A model generated the notes under the pieces. That model had not been told where the DNA came from, ran no database searches, and was given only the letters and a program-made list of their open reading frames with translations. Shown here piece after piece: positions 42,157 to 50,514 of a stretch of DNA of 64,000 nt. The position numbers and the translations under genes are program-made. This DNA comes from Actinomycetota bacterium (GTDB taxonomy: Bacteria; Actinomycetota; Actinomycetes; S36-B12; CAIYMF01). Numbering within the stretch: position 1 is the first letter of the stretch; each line of letters begins with the position of its first letter. The stretch lies in contig JAPLAU010000018.1 of NCBI GenBank assembly GCA_026393115.1, forward strand, positions 62,001 to 126,000. Reading direction: 5' to 3'.

Positions 42157-44444
42157 CGCTCGGGCTCCTTCTGCTCAGGTGCTGCAGCGGACTCGGCGCT
42201 GGACTCACAAGCTCTCGGACCTACGACGTCATGAATGGCCTCGAGGTTCCCTCGCGCGAAGCGCTTGTCAGGCTCGAGGTGGGCACCTTCAGCCCATTCA
42301 TTCCACGCATTCACGAAGACCAGTGGCTCAGAGCCCGCCGCAACAGCCGCCGCAGCAGCAGCGGCCACCCAGCGCCGGAAGGTCATCGGGTTACTGCCGT
42401 GGAAGACGTAGGCGGCCGATCCTCGTCGCGCCGTGTTGTCCCAACCGGGCATGACACCGGGGTGGATGCGCAGCCCGCCAGGGCCGATGGTCGACAGATC
42501 GGCACCGCGTACGGCCGCTTCGTACGAGAGCACGTCGCCGGAGCTTCCCTGGTCGTATCCCGCAGCATCGTCGGCCAACGATTGCAGTCCGATACCTGAT
42601 CCGGGGGTGAATCTCACGAGTGAGTCAAGCGAACTGAGCACGGTGGCGGGGATGGGCTCAAAATCACGCGACGGCACCACAGCGGCCACGTGCAGGCCGC
42701 CCAGACCGGCAGCCTCGGCGCGCGCCTTCCAGACAGTAATTGCGGCTGAGGCATTGGGAATGAGGCCCACTCGATAGAGCAGCAGTAGTGGTCGACCCCC
42801 TACCTGCACATACCGAGGATCACTCAGCGCGGGCAGGATGTCGTCGATGTAGCGCTCGGCCCAGCCTTCAGGAAAAGTTTGGCCGATCAAGACGTCCGAA
42901 TCGAGCCCATCCCAACGACGCGTCCAATTCTCGTTGGCCCAACACAGTGCGAACGGGAACGGAATGGTCGGATCGGCCAACAGCGATTCGAGGGGCTCAT
43001 TGAGCAAAGTGCGACCGTTGAACCAGTAGTGGTGCATGACGAATGCGTCGACACCGTGTTCAGCGGCCAGTTGCGCCTGCTCGCGCATCACCTCAGGGCC
43101 GAGGGTGTAGTTGCCAAGTTCAGTGGGCACCTGCGGCTGAAGGTGGCGCGCGAAGAGCGGTTGGGCGTTCTCAACATTGCGCCAGTCGGTGAAGCCTTCG
43201 CCCCACCACTCATCGTTTTCGGCAATCGCGTGGTACTGCGGCAGATAGAAGGCAAGCACGCGAGGCCGTTCGCTGACCGTGCGGCTGCGATGCAACCGAC
43301 TCGGAACATCGTCCATCGTCACAATCTGCTGACCACTGGCCGCCACAAACTGACCGAGCAGACGCTCGATGGCGTGCGCTGTGGTGGCGTCGGTTTGCCC
43401 ACCCTCATCGGGAAAGTCGTCGACGCTGAGATCGAGATCGGCCAACCGCTGCAACACCCACGGGCGACACCAGAACATTGATCCCGCCGCAAATTCGAGT
43501 GTGTCGGGATCGACGGCAACGGGAAGCCGAGCCGCCAGCGCTTCAACAAGCGGCTGGTTGCGACCCCAGTGGTCAGGACCCGACACGTGACCGGTCGGCG
43601 CGATGATTCCGACCGAGGGATCGCGGCTGAGTAGTTCGATGACGTGCCCCACCTCGCCGGGTGAAGGAAGTAGCCCATCCAGTAAGCGGATACGCCAACC
43701 GTCGCCATCGATGCGGTGCGGTGAGCGTTTGGTGTGCACCTTGAGGATCGCCTCGTAGCCATCGAAATGACCTTCGTTGGCCAGCGCAACCAGTGGACCA
43801 AGATCACGCCCTCTGTTAGGCACCGTCTGAACGCGCGCGTGAGGGAAGTGACCGACGATGCGGGGAACGAGCCAGTCGGCGCGATCGTCGACCAATGTCA
43901 CCAGCAGATCAAAGGGTTCGGGGATGCGGGCCAGCCGACTGGCAATGTCGTCCCACACTTCGGGGTAGTAGACATGCGCGACAACGAGCACCCGTGACTT
44001 CCGAATGGGAACAGCGCCGCCGGGACGTCGCGATCGCAGCGTGTTCGGAGGTGCTGCGAGTCGGTGGACCAACTCAGCAAGCTCGGGATCGACAGCCGTG
44101 GGTGGGAAGAGGCCGGTCACCGGTGCCGCAACGGGTCCTCCGGTCACGCGCCGGCGGATGCGCCGGGGCACCTGACGCACTCTCCGAACGCGCCCTGCCA
44201 CCATCCGAATGGGAGAGGTGACTCGCCATGAACTCGAAGACATCATCTCGTCCATCTGCCGCCGGTACTCGGTAAGGCCGGCTTCGAGTTGGGACACGCG
44301 CAGCCGAAGCCGCTCGTTCTCTTCGAGAACCGCGTCGAGCAACTCCAATTCCGACCCTTTCTGAGCACAGGGATCGAGTCGAACGCCGTCCCTTTGACTG
44401 GCTTTCAGTCTAGGGGAATCCGCCGCCTCCGCGGCCGAGCACAC
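42153..44444 (-). CDS. RgpF (rhamnan synthesis F)-like and GH99-like (WbsX) fusion glycosyltransferase
   Basis: 763 residues from GTG at 44444; the true start could be a little downstream. A coiled coil (ENERLRLRVSQLEAGL, 42-57) and MSSSSWRVTSPIR precede the RgpF-type domain (about 150-390: VLVVAHVYYPEVWDDIASRL, VPNRGRDLGPLVAL, LKVHTKRSPH). Residues 394-745 are the GH99-like domain: RVLAFYLPQYHAIAEND, WWGEGFTDW, FALCWANENWTRRWDG, FVNAWNEWAEGAHLEPD. Such fusions are common in cell-wall and O-antigen loci and are thought to add rhamnose or modify chains. It starts the exporter operon. Confidence 0.88.
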   Translation of the reverse strand: MCSAAEAADSPRLKASQRDGVRLDPCAQKGSELELLDAVLEENERLRLRVSQLEAGLTEYRRQMDEMMSSSSWRVTSPIRMVAGRVRRVRQVPRRIRRRVTGGPVAAPVTGLFPPTAVDPELAELVHRLAAPPNTLRSRRPGGAVPIRKSRVLVVAHVYYPEVWDDIASRLARIPEPFDLLVTLVDDRADWLVPRIVGHFPHARVQTVPNRGRDLGPLVALANEGHFDGYEAILKVHTKRSPHRIDGDGWRIRLLDGLLPSPGEVGHVIELLSRDPSVGIIAPTGHVSGPDHWGRNQPLVEALAARLPVAVDPDTLEFAAGSMFWCRPWVLQRLADLDLSVDDFPDEGGQTDATTAHAIERLLGQFVAASGQQIVTMDDVPSRLHRSRTVSERPRVLAFYLPQYHAIAENDEWWGEGFTDWRNVENAQPLFARHLQPQVPTELGNYTLGPEVMREQAQLAAEHGVDAFVMHHYWFNGRTLLNEPLESLLADPTIPFPFALCWANENWTRRWDGLDSDVLIGQTFPEGWAERYIDDILPALSDPRYVQVGGRPLLLLYRVGLIPNASAAITVWKARAEAAGLGGLHVAAVVPSRDFEPIPATVLSSLDSLVRFTPGSGIGLQSLADDAAGYDQGSSGDVLSYEAAVRGADLSTIGPGGLRIHPGVMPGWDNTARRGSAAYVFHGSNPMTFRRWVAAAAAAAVAAGSEPLVFVNAWNEWAEGAHLEPDKRFARGNLEAIHDVVGPRACESSAESAAAPEQKEPER

Positions 44445-44499
44445 CCGGTGATCCGCGCTGACGTTCGCTATCCAGCCCTAACGAAGTACCCGTTGCCTC

Positions 44500-44608
44500 G
44501 ACCAACCCCCCGGCGACCGCCCCCGCGAACCCCGACCCCGTGGCCGCCAAACCCCGAACCCCAACCCCCGACCCCCAACCCCGACCCCCAACCCCCGAAC
44601 CCCAACCC
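44500..44608 (+). repeat. C-rich low-complexity tract
   Basis: Variable repeats of AACCCC and GACCCC units over about 110 bases (CCAACCCCCGACCCCCAACC type). No steady period and no spacer-repeat order, so it is not CRISPR. It lies in the 502-base gap between the divergent RgpF-like and sugar transferase genes and may be length-variable. Confidence 0.8.
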
Positions 44609-44619
44609 GTGGGCATCTT

Positions 44620-44672
44620 TTGACCGAAGAAGTCCGAGACGGTCATCGATTGACCAAAGAAGCACGGGACGG
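44620..44672 (+). repeat. Pair of 23-base direct repeats, period 30
   Basis: Copies at 44620-44642 and 44650-44672 agree at 19 of 23 positions; each starts TTGACC, has AAGAAG in the middle and ends GACGG. The period of 30 is close to three helical turns, as expected for two regulator sites on one DNA face. Confidence 0.65.
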
Positions 44673-44875
44673 GGGCGCGCCCACCACTCGCATAGAGAAA
44701 TAGCTACGCGGAATTTGCGCTTGCGCCTGAATTCACTCAAAGTAGGCGGTCGAGAGAAATACCCCCCAGTTGGGTGACGACGGAAATCTGCCCGGTTTCG
44801 TCCTCATATCATCGAAAAACACGCGAACCGGACAGTCAGGGGAGCCAAACCGGTCCCTGTTACGTCTCAATTACG

Positions 44876-44927
44876 GATCGGATCATCCGGTCATTGAGTG
44901 AGCGATCGGACTATCCGGTCATGGAGT
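44876..44927 (+). promoter_or_regulatory. Pair of 24-base direct repeats with CGGA/TCCG palindromes
   Basis: Copies at 44876-44899 and 44904-44927 agree at 21 of 24 positions. Each contains a palindrome: CGGAT-C-ATCCG in the first, CGGA-CTA-TCCG in the second. They end 20 bases before the sugar transferase ATG at 44947, so they sit at or just below the promoter. A dimeric regulator that binds twice, 28 bases apart, is the simplest reading. Confidence 0.65.
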
Positions 44928-44946
44928 TGTCGAAATGGAGGTACGG

Positions 44947-45675
44947 ATGACCACAGACTCCGCACTTCCACAACGCGTGTTGTTTCCTTCGGTGATGGCC
45001 GACCTGTCCTACTCGCTCTTGCCCGCTGCGCCGGCTCCGGCCAAGCTCGCCGTCGTCCCCGACACCACGATCAGTTCGGCATTTTTGACCGCCAAGCGCA
45101 TCACCGACGTGGTGCTCTCTGCCTTGCTCCTTCTCGTGCTTCTTCCGTTCATGCTGCTCATCGCACTAGCAATCCTGCTGACCAGCCGCGGCCCAGTTCT
45201 TCTCGTGCAAGACCGGGTCGGACTGCGCGGCAAGCCTCTTGGAATGCTCAAGTTCCGCACCATGATTGATGGCGCCCACGAACTTCGCGACGAAGTAATC
45301 GGTCGTCCCGACGACGGCATCCTCGACCGCTACCGCGACGATCCGCGCATTACCCCCGTTGGTCGCGTGCTGCGCCGCTGGTCATTGGATGAACTTCCGC
45401 AGCTTCTCAACGTGCTCGGGGGTTCGATGTCACTTGTGGGACCTCGACCGATCCTGCCTGAGGAACTGCCGCTGCTCTCGCCTGTCGGTCACCGCCGTCA
45501 CTCCGTCAAACCCGGTATCACCGGACTGTGGCAGGTACGAGGCCGCAAGACGGTCACTTGGGACGACCGGATGGCCCTCGACCAGATGTACCTCGACGAG
45601 TGCTCCATGCGCATGGACTCCGCGATCTTGATCCGCACTCTCGGCGCAGTCGTACACGGCGTCGGCGCCTACTAA
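44947..45675 (+). CDS. Short bacterial sugar transferase (phosphoglycosyl transferase)
   Basis: 242 residues; ATG at 44947 is preferred to 44935 because GGAGGT lies five bases before it. One membrane hairpin (LSALLLLVLLPFMLLIALAIL) and the full catalytic domain: KFRTM, RRWSLDELPQL, MSLVGPRPI, PGITGLWQV and a VGAY end as in the paralog at 19109. It lacks the four-helix N-terminus, as in PglC-type enzymes. It starts a glycan by loading sugar phosphate on undecaprenyl phosphate. Having two such enzymes in one window points to two glycans. Confidence 0.92.
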   Translation: MTTDSALPQRVLFPSVMADLSYSLLPAAPAPAKLAVVPDTTISSAFLTAKRITDVVLSALLLLVLLPFMLLIALAILLTSRGPVLLVQDRVGLRGKPLGMLKFRTMIDGAHELRDEVIGRPDDGILDRYRDDPRITPVGRVLRRWSLDELPQLLNVLGGSMSLVGPRPILPEELPLLSPVGHRRHSVKPGITGLWQVRGRKTVTWDDRMALDQMYLDECSMRMDSAILIRTLGAVVHGVGAY

Positions 45676-45677
45676 CA

Positions 45678-45780
45678 ACCACCCCCTTCACACCACCCCC
45701 TTCACACCACCCCCTTCACACCACCCCCTTCACACCACCCCCTTCACACCTCCCCTCACACCTCCCCTCACACCTCCCCG
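45678..45780 (+). repeat. Tandem array of 14- and 12-base C-rich units
   Basis: Five copies of ACCACCCCCTTCAC are followed by two full and one partial copy of ACCTCCCCTCAC, running from just after the sugar transferase stop into repeat core B. The units are nearly identical, a sign of recent slippage or duplication. Confidence 0.9.
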
Positions 45781-45825
45781 CATCGGGGGCACCCAAGCCC
45801 ACACCTAGCGCGTCGCGCCGCCCCA
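45781..45825 (+). repeat. Dispersed repeat, copy B
   Basis: CATCGGGGGCACCCAAGCCC, then ACACCTAGCGCG, spacer and GCCCCA. It shares its core with 27381 and 61363, in the same orientation. It lies between convergent genes and covers the last codons of the ribokinase gene. Confidence 0.8.
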
Positions 45826-46644
45826 CTCCCCCAGTTCCCAACCCTGAGCGCCGCGAACTTCCACAGCGCGTGCGCCTGCGGCAACCGCCAGCCCCAGCGC
45901 TTCCTGCTGCTGAACCCCCAACGTCAGGGCGGCCGCAAGAGCACCGGCGAACGCGTCGCCCGCTCCCGTGGAATCGACGACGTCGGCCGCCCGACTCGGC
46001 ACCAGGGCCTCGCCCCACTGCGCCCCGGCCGCACCCCGCGTCACGACCACTGACCGATGCCTGAGACCTGCGCTCGTGAGCGCCGCATACTCACTCTCAT
46101 TGACGACAAGAACGTCGCATAGTTCAAGCACGTCGATCGGAAGCACTGCGAACGGTGAGGGATTGAGCACGACGGTCGCGCCCGCCGCATGACCTTTCAC
46201 GATCGCTCGGCACACCACATCGACTGGAACTTCCAGTTGCAGCAGCACCACATCTCCCGGGCCAAAGCTCGCCTGCTCGACGTCGTGCGGCGTGAGTGCG
46301 GAATTCGCGCCGGCCGCCACCACGATGCAGTTTTCCCCACGTGCGTCGACGAGGATGACCGCGTGACCCGTGACCAGCCCTGACACAACGCGTAGCGAAC
46401 CCACATCAACGCCACGCTCTACGAGCCCTCGCCGATAGCGATCGCCATTGTCGTCACCACCGACGCAACCCACGAGGGTCACCTGCGCCCCGGCAGCGCT
46501 CGCGGCAACCGCTTGATTGGCACCCTTACCGCCAGGGTACGTACGGAAATCACGCGCCGCGACGGTCTCGCCCGGTGCGGGAAACGTCTCCACAGTCGCG
46601 ACGAGATCGACATTCAACGATCCGACCACCCAGACCCGCGCCAT
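45805..46644 (-). CDS. rbsK: Ribokinase (PfkB family)
   Basis: 279 residues. WVVGSLNVDLVATVETFPAPGET at the start, substrate motif GGKGANQAVAAS and ATP/anion-hole motif DSTGAGDAFAGALAAAL with the catalytic Asp, all typical of ribokinase. It phosphorylates ribose or a similar sugar in the cytoplasm. The last residues are coded inside repeat core B. It ends the DegT-GT2-GNAT operon, an unusual place, so another sugar substrate is possible. Confidence 0.88.
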   Translation of the reverse strand: MARVWVVGSLNVDLVATVETFPAPGETVAARDFRTYPGGKGANQAVAASAAGAQVTLVGCVGGDDNGDRYRRGLVERGVDVGSLRVVSGLVTGHAVILVDARGENCIVVAAGANSALTPHDVEQASFGPGDVVLLQLEVPVDVVCRAIVKGHAAGATVVLNPSPFAVLPIDVLELCDVLVVNESEYAALTSAGLRHRSVVVTRGAAGAQWGEALVPSRAADVVDSTGAGDAFAGALAAALTLGVQQQEALGLAVAAGARAVEVRGAQGWELGEWGGATR

Positions 46645-46653
46645 CGTCGCCTC

Positions 46654-47574
46654 CTAGCCCGTTGCTAGTTCATTCGCGCGATACGCCGGAAAATAGTCTG
46701 TACTCACATTCGCAGACAGCTGTTCGTAACGCTGCGCATTCAACACCGCCGACAGCAACCATGTCGGTCGCGTGTGCGTGGCCCACCGGCGCTTGAACAC
46801 CGACAGACCATCGTCGTCAGACGCCGTCACGCCTGCACCCCCACCCAAGCTCAACCACTGTGCTCGCGTGCTGAAGAACTCAACGGCGCACGAGGTCAAC
46901 CCCGCAGCCGCCTGCAATCGGTAGGCCTCGTCAGTGACACCCACAAGATGCAGATAGGCGACATCGTCACGCTGCAGGTACAGGTGAGCGGCGATAACGA
47001 TTCCCTCCTGTCGGGCCACAATCAGTTGCGCGCCCGACAATTGGAGTTGCTCAGCAAGGGCAGTTGGCGACATCGCCCGTAGCCCTGTGAGACCGAAGCG
47101 CGCGGAAAGATTGCTGTACAACTGCACCCAGTCATCGACGTACTGCGTCGGATCATCGGCGACCTCGATCTGCAGCGACCGCGCGGCTAAGCGAGCATTA
47201 CGTCGCTGTCCCTGATCACCGAGAGTCGCCAGTGGCTGCTGCATATCAATGACGAAGTGCTCCTTCCACGGCGTCAACTGAACTCCGGGGACGGCCGCAA
47301 GTTCCGGTGCGCGGACGTCACCGAATGGATCGGTGACCAACACGAGCGACACAAGTTCGGGAGCGAGAGTTCGAAGATCGTCAGCTAATCCATCCCAGCG
47401 AGGAGCACTGAAGAGCGGGTAACACCCCATGGCATCGCGGTCATTGATTCCAGATATCGCGCGCTCGAGTAACCAACCGCCACTGGCAGGCAACGCCCGA
47501 GGCGTTCCGAACTTACGAAGTGAGGCAGCATAAGCCGGATCGGAATACGCCAGCATCGGGCCTGTCACCGACAA
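46654..47574 (-). CDS. GNAT/FemAB-like acyltransferase
   Basis: 306 residues, probably from TTG at 47574; a GTG six and an ATG eighteen bases on are alternatives. The protein looks like the FemAB/BioF2-like GNAT group of polysaccharide loci: QRRNARLAARSLQIEV, WVQLYSNLSARFGLTG, IVIAAHLYLQRDDVAYLHLVG and a final GLSVFKRRWATHTRPTWLL. These enzymes likely acylate a sugar amino group. Next to an aminotransferase, N-acylation of an amino sugar would fit. Confidence 0.75.
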   Translation of the reverse strand: MSVTGPMLAYSDPAYAASLRKFGTPRALPASGGWLLERAISGINDRDAMGCYPLFSAPRWDGLADDLRTLAPELVSLVLVTDPFGDVRAPELAAVPGVQLTPWKEHFVIDMQQPLATLGDQGQRRNARLAARSLQIEVADDPTQYVDDWVQLYSNLSARFGLTGLRAMSPTALAEQLQLSGAQLIVARQEGIVIAAHLYLQRDDVAYLHLVGVTDEAYRLQAAAGLTSCAVEFFSTRAQWLSLGGGAGVTASDDDGLSVFKRRWATHTRPTWLLSAVLNAQRYEQLSANVSTDYFPAYRANELATG

Positions 47575-47575
47575 C

Positions 47576-48613
47576 TCACGCTTCGGTGGAAGGCGTCGTC
47601 TGCAGATCGTTGATGAGTGACTCGGCGAGAGCTTGCCCTGCCTGTTGAGAAGAGATCAACGCAGCCAGGGTCGAAGTGGCCTGCTCAACACGCGCGCGCT
47701 GCATATCGCGATCGGCCGCGACCGCAGCGAATTCCCCACGCAGTCGCACCACCGAAGGCAGTGGGTCGTCTGAATGCCACATCACTTCAAGCACTCGATT
47801 GCGAAAGCCTTGTTGCATCTCACCGCGAAGATGCGTCGCCATGAACCAGAGGCAATCCACCTCCGCAGTTCGACGAACGTCGTCGTCACGTTCAGCCCAG
47901 AAGTTCTGACCGTGCAGGCGGTAGCGCGACATCACATCAGGGAAATAGCCGATGTCTCCAGACTCGGCCGCCAAGGAGAACACGATGTAGTCCTCGGGCT
48001 GCTGGTCGGTAAGGGCGCGCAGTACCTCGGGGCGAAGTGCCGACGTACGAATCATGGCTGTGCACAACATAATCATGTTGCCTTCAACCAGCGCCGTGCC
48101 CGGAATGCGTTCAACACGTTGCTGCCATTGATCGAGGTACTCGATCAGGTGCTGTGCGTACTCCTCGCTGCCACCTTCGTTGCTGATCTCAACGCCGTGG
48201 TGGGAAATCGCGCACCATGGGCGCTCATCCATGAACTGCTTCTGCCGCTCGAGCTTGGTTTCGTCGATCCAGAGATCATCGCCATCAAGGAAGGTAACGT
48301 ACGGGGTGCTAATTCCGCCGAAGTAATCGCCGATCGTTGGCTTGCCCTGACCCATCTGATTCTCGCGTTGCAGTATCAACTCGATGCGGCCCGAATTGGC
48401 GACCTCGAGGCGTCGCAGAATGCGGGGCGTGTTGTCAGTTGATGCGTCGTCGTGCACGCGGATGTGAAACGTCGAATGATCCATGGTCTGGTTGAGGATG
48501 CTCGTGACAACTTCCTCAATGATCGACTCGTTGTTGTACGTGGTGACAACCACGGCCACCTCAACATCGTCTGCGAATGGGGTGCCGAAGTACTCGGGTC
48601 CGGATGCGTTCAT
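47576..48613 (-). CDS. Glycosyltransferase family 2
   Basis: 345 residues. GT-A fold: VAVVVTTYNNESIIEEVVTSIL, HDDASTDNT, VTFLDGDDLW with the DxD metal site, and LCTAMIRTSAL with PEDYIVFSLAAESG for the acceptor end. The last 60 residues form a helical tail (DRDMQRARVEQATSTLAAL). It overlaps the aminotransferase gene by four bases and lies two bases before the GNAT gene, so the product of the aminotransferase may be its sugar donor. Confidence 0.9.
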   Translation of the reverse strand: MNASGPEYFGTPFADDVEVAVVVTTYNNESIIEEVVTSILNQTMDHSTFHIRVHDDASTDNTPRILRRLEVANSGRIELILQRENQMGQGKPTIGDYFGGISTPYVTFLDGDDLWIDETKLERQKQFMDERPWCAISHHGVEISNEGGSEEYAQHLIEYLDQWQQRVERIPGTALVEGNMIMLCTAMIRTSALRPEVLRALTDQQPEDYIVFSLAAESGDIGYFPDVMSRYRLHGQNFWAERDDDVRRTAEVDCLWFMATHLRGEMQQGFRNRVLEVMWHSDDPLPSVVRLRGEFAAVAADRDMQRARVEQATSTLAALISSQQAGQALAESLINDLQTTPSTEA

Positions 48614-49695
48614 GCAACCGCTCCTTGAACTGACTCGATAACCGAAACCACGCGGTCAACTTCCACCAACGTTAAGTCACGATGGAACGGCAAGCCAAGC
48701 ACCGTCGCTACCAATGCATCCGACACCGGAAATCCTCCGGGCGGAGATTCGACGTCAACGGTGTCGAACGCTGACATCTGATCGCAGCGTTTCTCCCACC
48801 AACGTCGAGATTCAATCGACTGAGCTGCCAGTGCCACCTCGACAGCATCTCGAATTTCGGGCGTCGGGAAGCGCAGAATCCAATAGGGATTGACTCCGGG
48901 GTACGACGAACACGGCGAACCCAGACCTAGCCGCATCTCCGCAGTGTTCGCCAGGGCACGAGCAGCGCGCCACTCGAATTCCTCTTGCTGCCACTGATCG
49001 AGGGCAGCCAGCGCGTAAGCAGCACCGGGCTCGGGCAGCTTGGCGTTCGTACCCGATACATCCGAAGAGCGAGTCACCACGAATCCGAGATTGGTGAACG
49101 ACCGGAAGCGCTCGGCAGCCGCGTCAGTTCCGAGAATGACGACGCCACCCTCGCCCGCACCCAGCACTTTGGTGGCATGCAACGAAACAACGACAGCCCA
49201 TGTGGCGGGTAAGTCCGAGAGGTCGAGGTCGGTTGCGCCGCCGGATGCTGCGGCGTCGAGAACCACGTACTTCCATTGACTCCACCGTGCGAGATCGCAC
49301 TGGGCACCGAAGGGCAGTACAGGAACGATGGCGTCGCGCTGGGCGTATTCGCTGTCGACATCGATTTGCCAGTCGGAGTCGGATACGTCATGGAAGGCAA
49401 TGCGTTGTCCGGCATTCGTGATTGCCATCGGAGTTGCTGGGAAAGTCCAACTCGGGCAATGCACCGTAGTACCGGCTGGGAGCATCTCAAGCGCGCCCTG
49501 CAAGCCGAGGGTGGCGCTGCTACAGGTCACCACGCGACTGGCCCGAACATTGAAGCGCTCGGCGTAGCGGGCCTCGAGTTCGGTGACCAACGGGCCGAAG
49601 TTCGAATAGGTTCGGGCAGCGTCCATGCGTTGCAGGTACCCGGCCACAGCATCGGCCTTAGGCAGCCGCGGCCACATCACCCTCACCCGATCCAC
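48610..49695 (-). CDS. DegT/DnrJ/EryC1/StrS aminotransferase
   Basis: 361 residues from GTG at 49695; ATG at 49677 is possible. PLP-dependent sugar aminotransferase fold: TYSNFGPLVTELEARYAERF, TCSSATLGLQGAL, SWTFPATPMA, Asp147 for the pyridine nitrogen in VVLDAAAS and Schiff-base Lys176 in SLHATKVLGAGEGG. Members make amino sugars from nucleotide keto-sugars. With fcl/gmd close by, a 4-keto-6-deoxymannose-derived amino sugar is possible, but this is inference. Confidence 0.9.
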   Translation of the reverse strand: MDRVRVMWPRLPKADAVAGYLQRMDAARTYSNFGPLVTELEARYAERFNVRASRVVTCSSATLGLQGALEMLPAGTTVHCPSWTFPATPMAITNAGQRIAFHDVSDSDWQIDVDSEYAQRDAIVPVLPFGAQCDLARWSQWKYVVLDAAASGGATDLDLSDLPATWAVVVSLHATKVLGAGEGGVVILGTDAAAERFRSFTNLGFVVTRSSDVSGTNAKLPEPGAAYALAALDQWQQEEFEWRAARALANTAEMRLGLGSPCSSYPGVNPYWILRFPTPEIRDAVEVALAAQSIESRRWWEKRCDQMSAFDTVDVESPPGGFPVSDALVATVLGLPFHRDLTLVEVDRVVSVIESVQGAVA

Positions 49696-49744
49696 CCATG
49701 AATCCTATGTCGGGCCGGGCGGCTTGAAGGTCGCCTGACCCGAA

Positions 49745-50512
49745 CTAGTGCTCGACGATCGAATTGCCGCCGTCTACGACGATCGATTGACCCGTGATGT
49801 AGGAGGCATCAGGGCTTGCAAGGAACGCCACCGCGTGGGCGATATCTGCGGGCGTACCTACCCGGCCGACAGGAATGGAGGTGGCAACCTCCTCCAGAAC
49901 ACCGGGGTCGGGGTAGAGGGCGAGCAAGCCCTCAGTCGCGATCGTTCCGGGCGCCACGCAATTCACCGTGATACCCACAGGTGCCAGTTCAAGTGCCGCC
50001 GATCGGGCAAACCCCTCCTGACCCGCCTTGGTCGCGCCGTAATGAGCGAGCCCTGCGATTCCGGTTCGTGGTCCGGTGATGGAGGTGATGAGAACAATCC
50101 GCGGATCACGACCTTCGCGAAGGTGGGGAATTGCGCTGCTCACCAACACCATCGTGGAGGTGAGGTTCGTATCAATCACCAACTTCCAGTCGCCAACCGA
50201 CATCTGTGCCAATGACTGCTTCGGATAGATGCCCGCGCTGTGACACAGGATGTCGAGCCCGCCCAGAATCTCGGCGGCAGCCCCCACCAACGCGGCGGCT
50301 TCGTCGGCCTCGGCAAGATCGGCCGAAATGAATTCGACGTGCGCACCTGACGCAGCAGCAAGGTCAGCGGCAATGCGCTGACCCAGGCCAGCGTCGCGAC
50401 CACTGAACACGACCGACGCCCCGCAGGCGACAAACTCGTCGACAACGCCCCGGCCGATACCGCGCGTGCCACCGGTGACGAGTGCACGTTTCCCGCTCAG
50501 GTCTACTGGCAT
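49745..50512 (-). CDS. SDR-family oxidoreductase (FabG-like)
   Basis: 255 residues. [12 protein letters not shown] cofactor motif, [11 protein letters not shown], catalytic [10 protein letters not shown] with Tyr-x-x-x-Lys in [11 protein letters not shown], and a [12 protein letters not shown] end. It starts two bases after the Fe-ADH stop, so both are made together. Role could be sugar or alcohol metabolism; nothing in the sequence decides. Confidence 0.87.
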   Translation of the reverse strand: MPVDLSGKRALVTGGTRGIGRGVVDEFVACGASVVFSGRDAGLGQRIAADLAAASGAHVEFISADLAEADEAAALVGAAAEILGGLDILCHSAGIYPKQSLAQMSVGDWKLVIDTNLTSTMVLVSSAIPHLREGRDPRIVLITSITGPRTGIAGLAHYGATKAGQEGFARSAALELAPVGITVNCVAPGTIATEGLLALYPDPGVLEEVATSIPVGRVGTPADIAHAVAFLASPDASYITGQSIVVDGGNSIVEH

Positions 50513-50514
50513 GA

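Noticed and set aside
44500-44608. Repetitive tract as a CRISPR array
   Set aside because: Units are 5-7 bases of C-rich sequence with no spacers of even length and no cas genes nearby.
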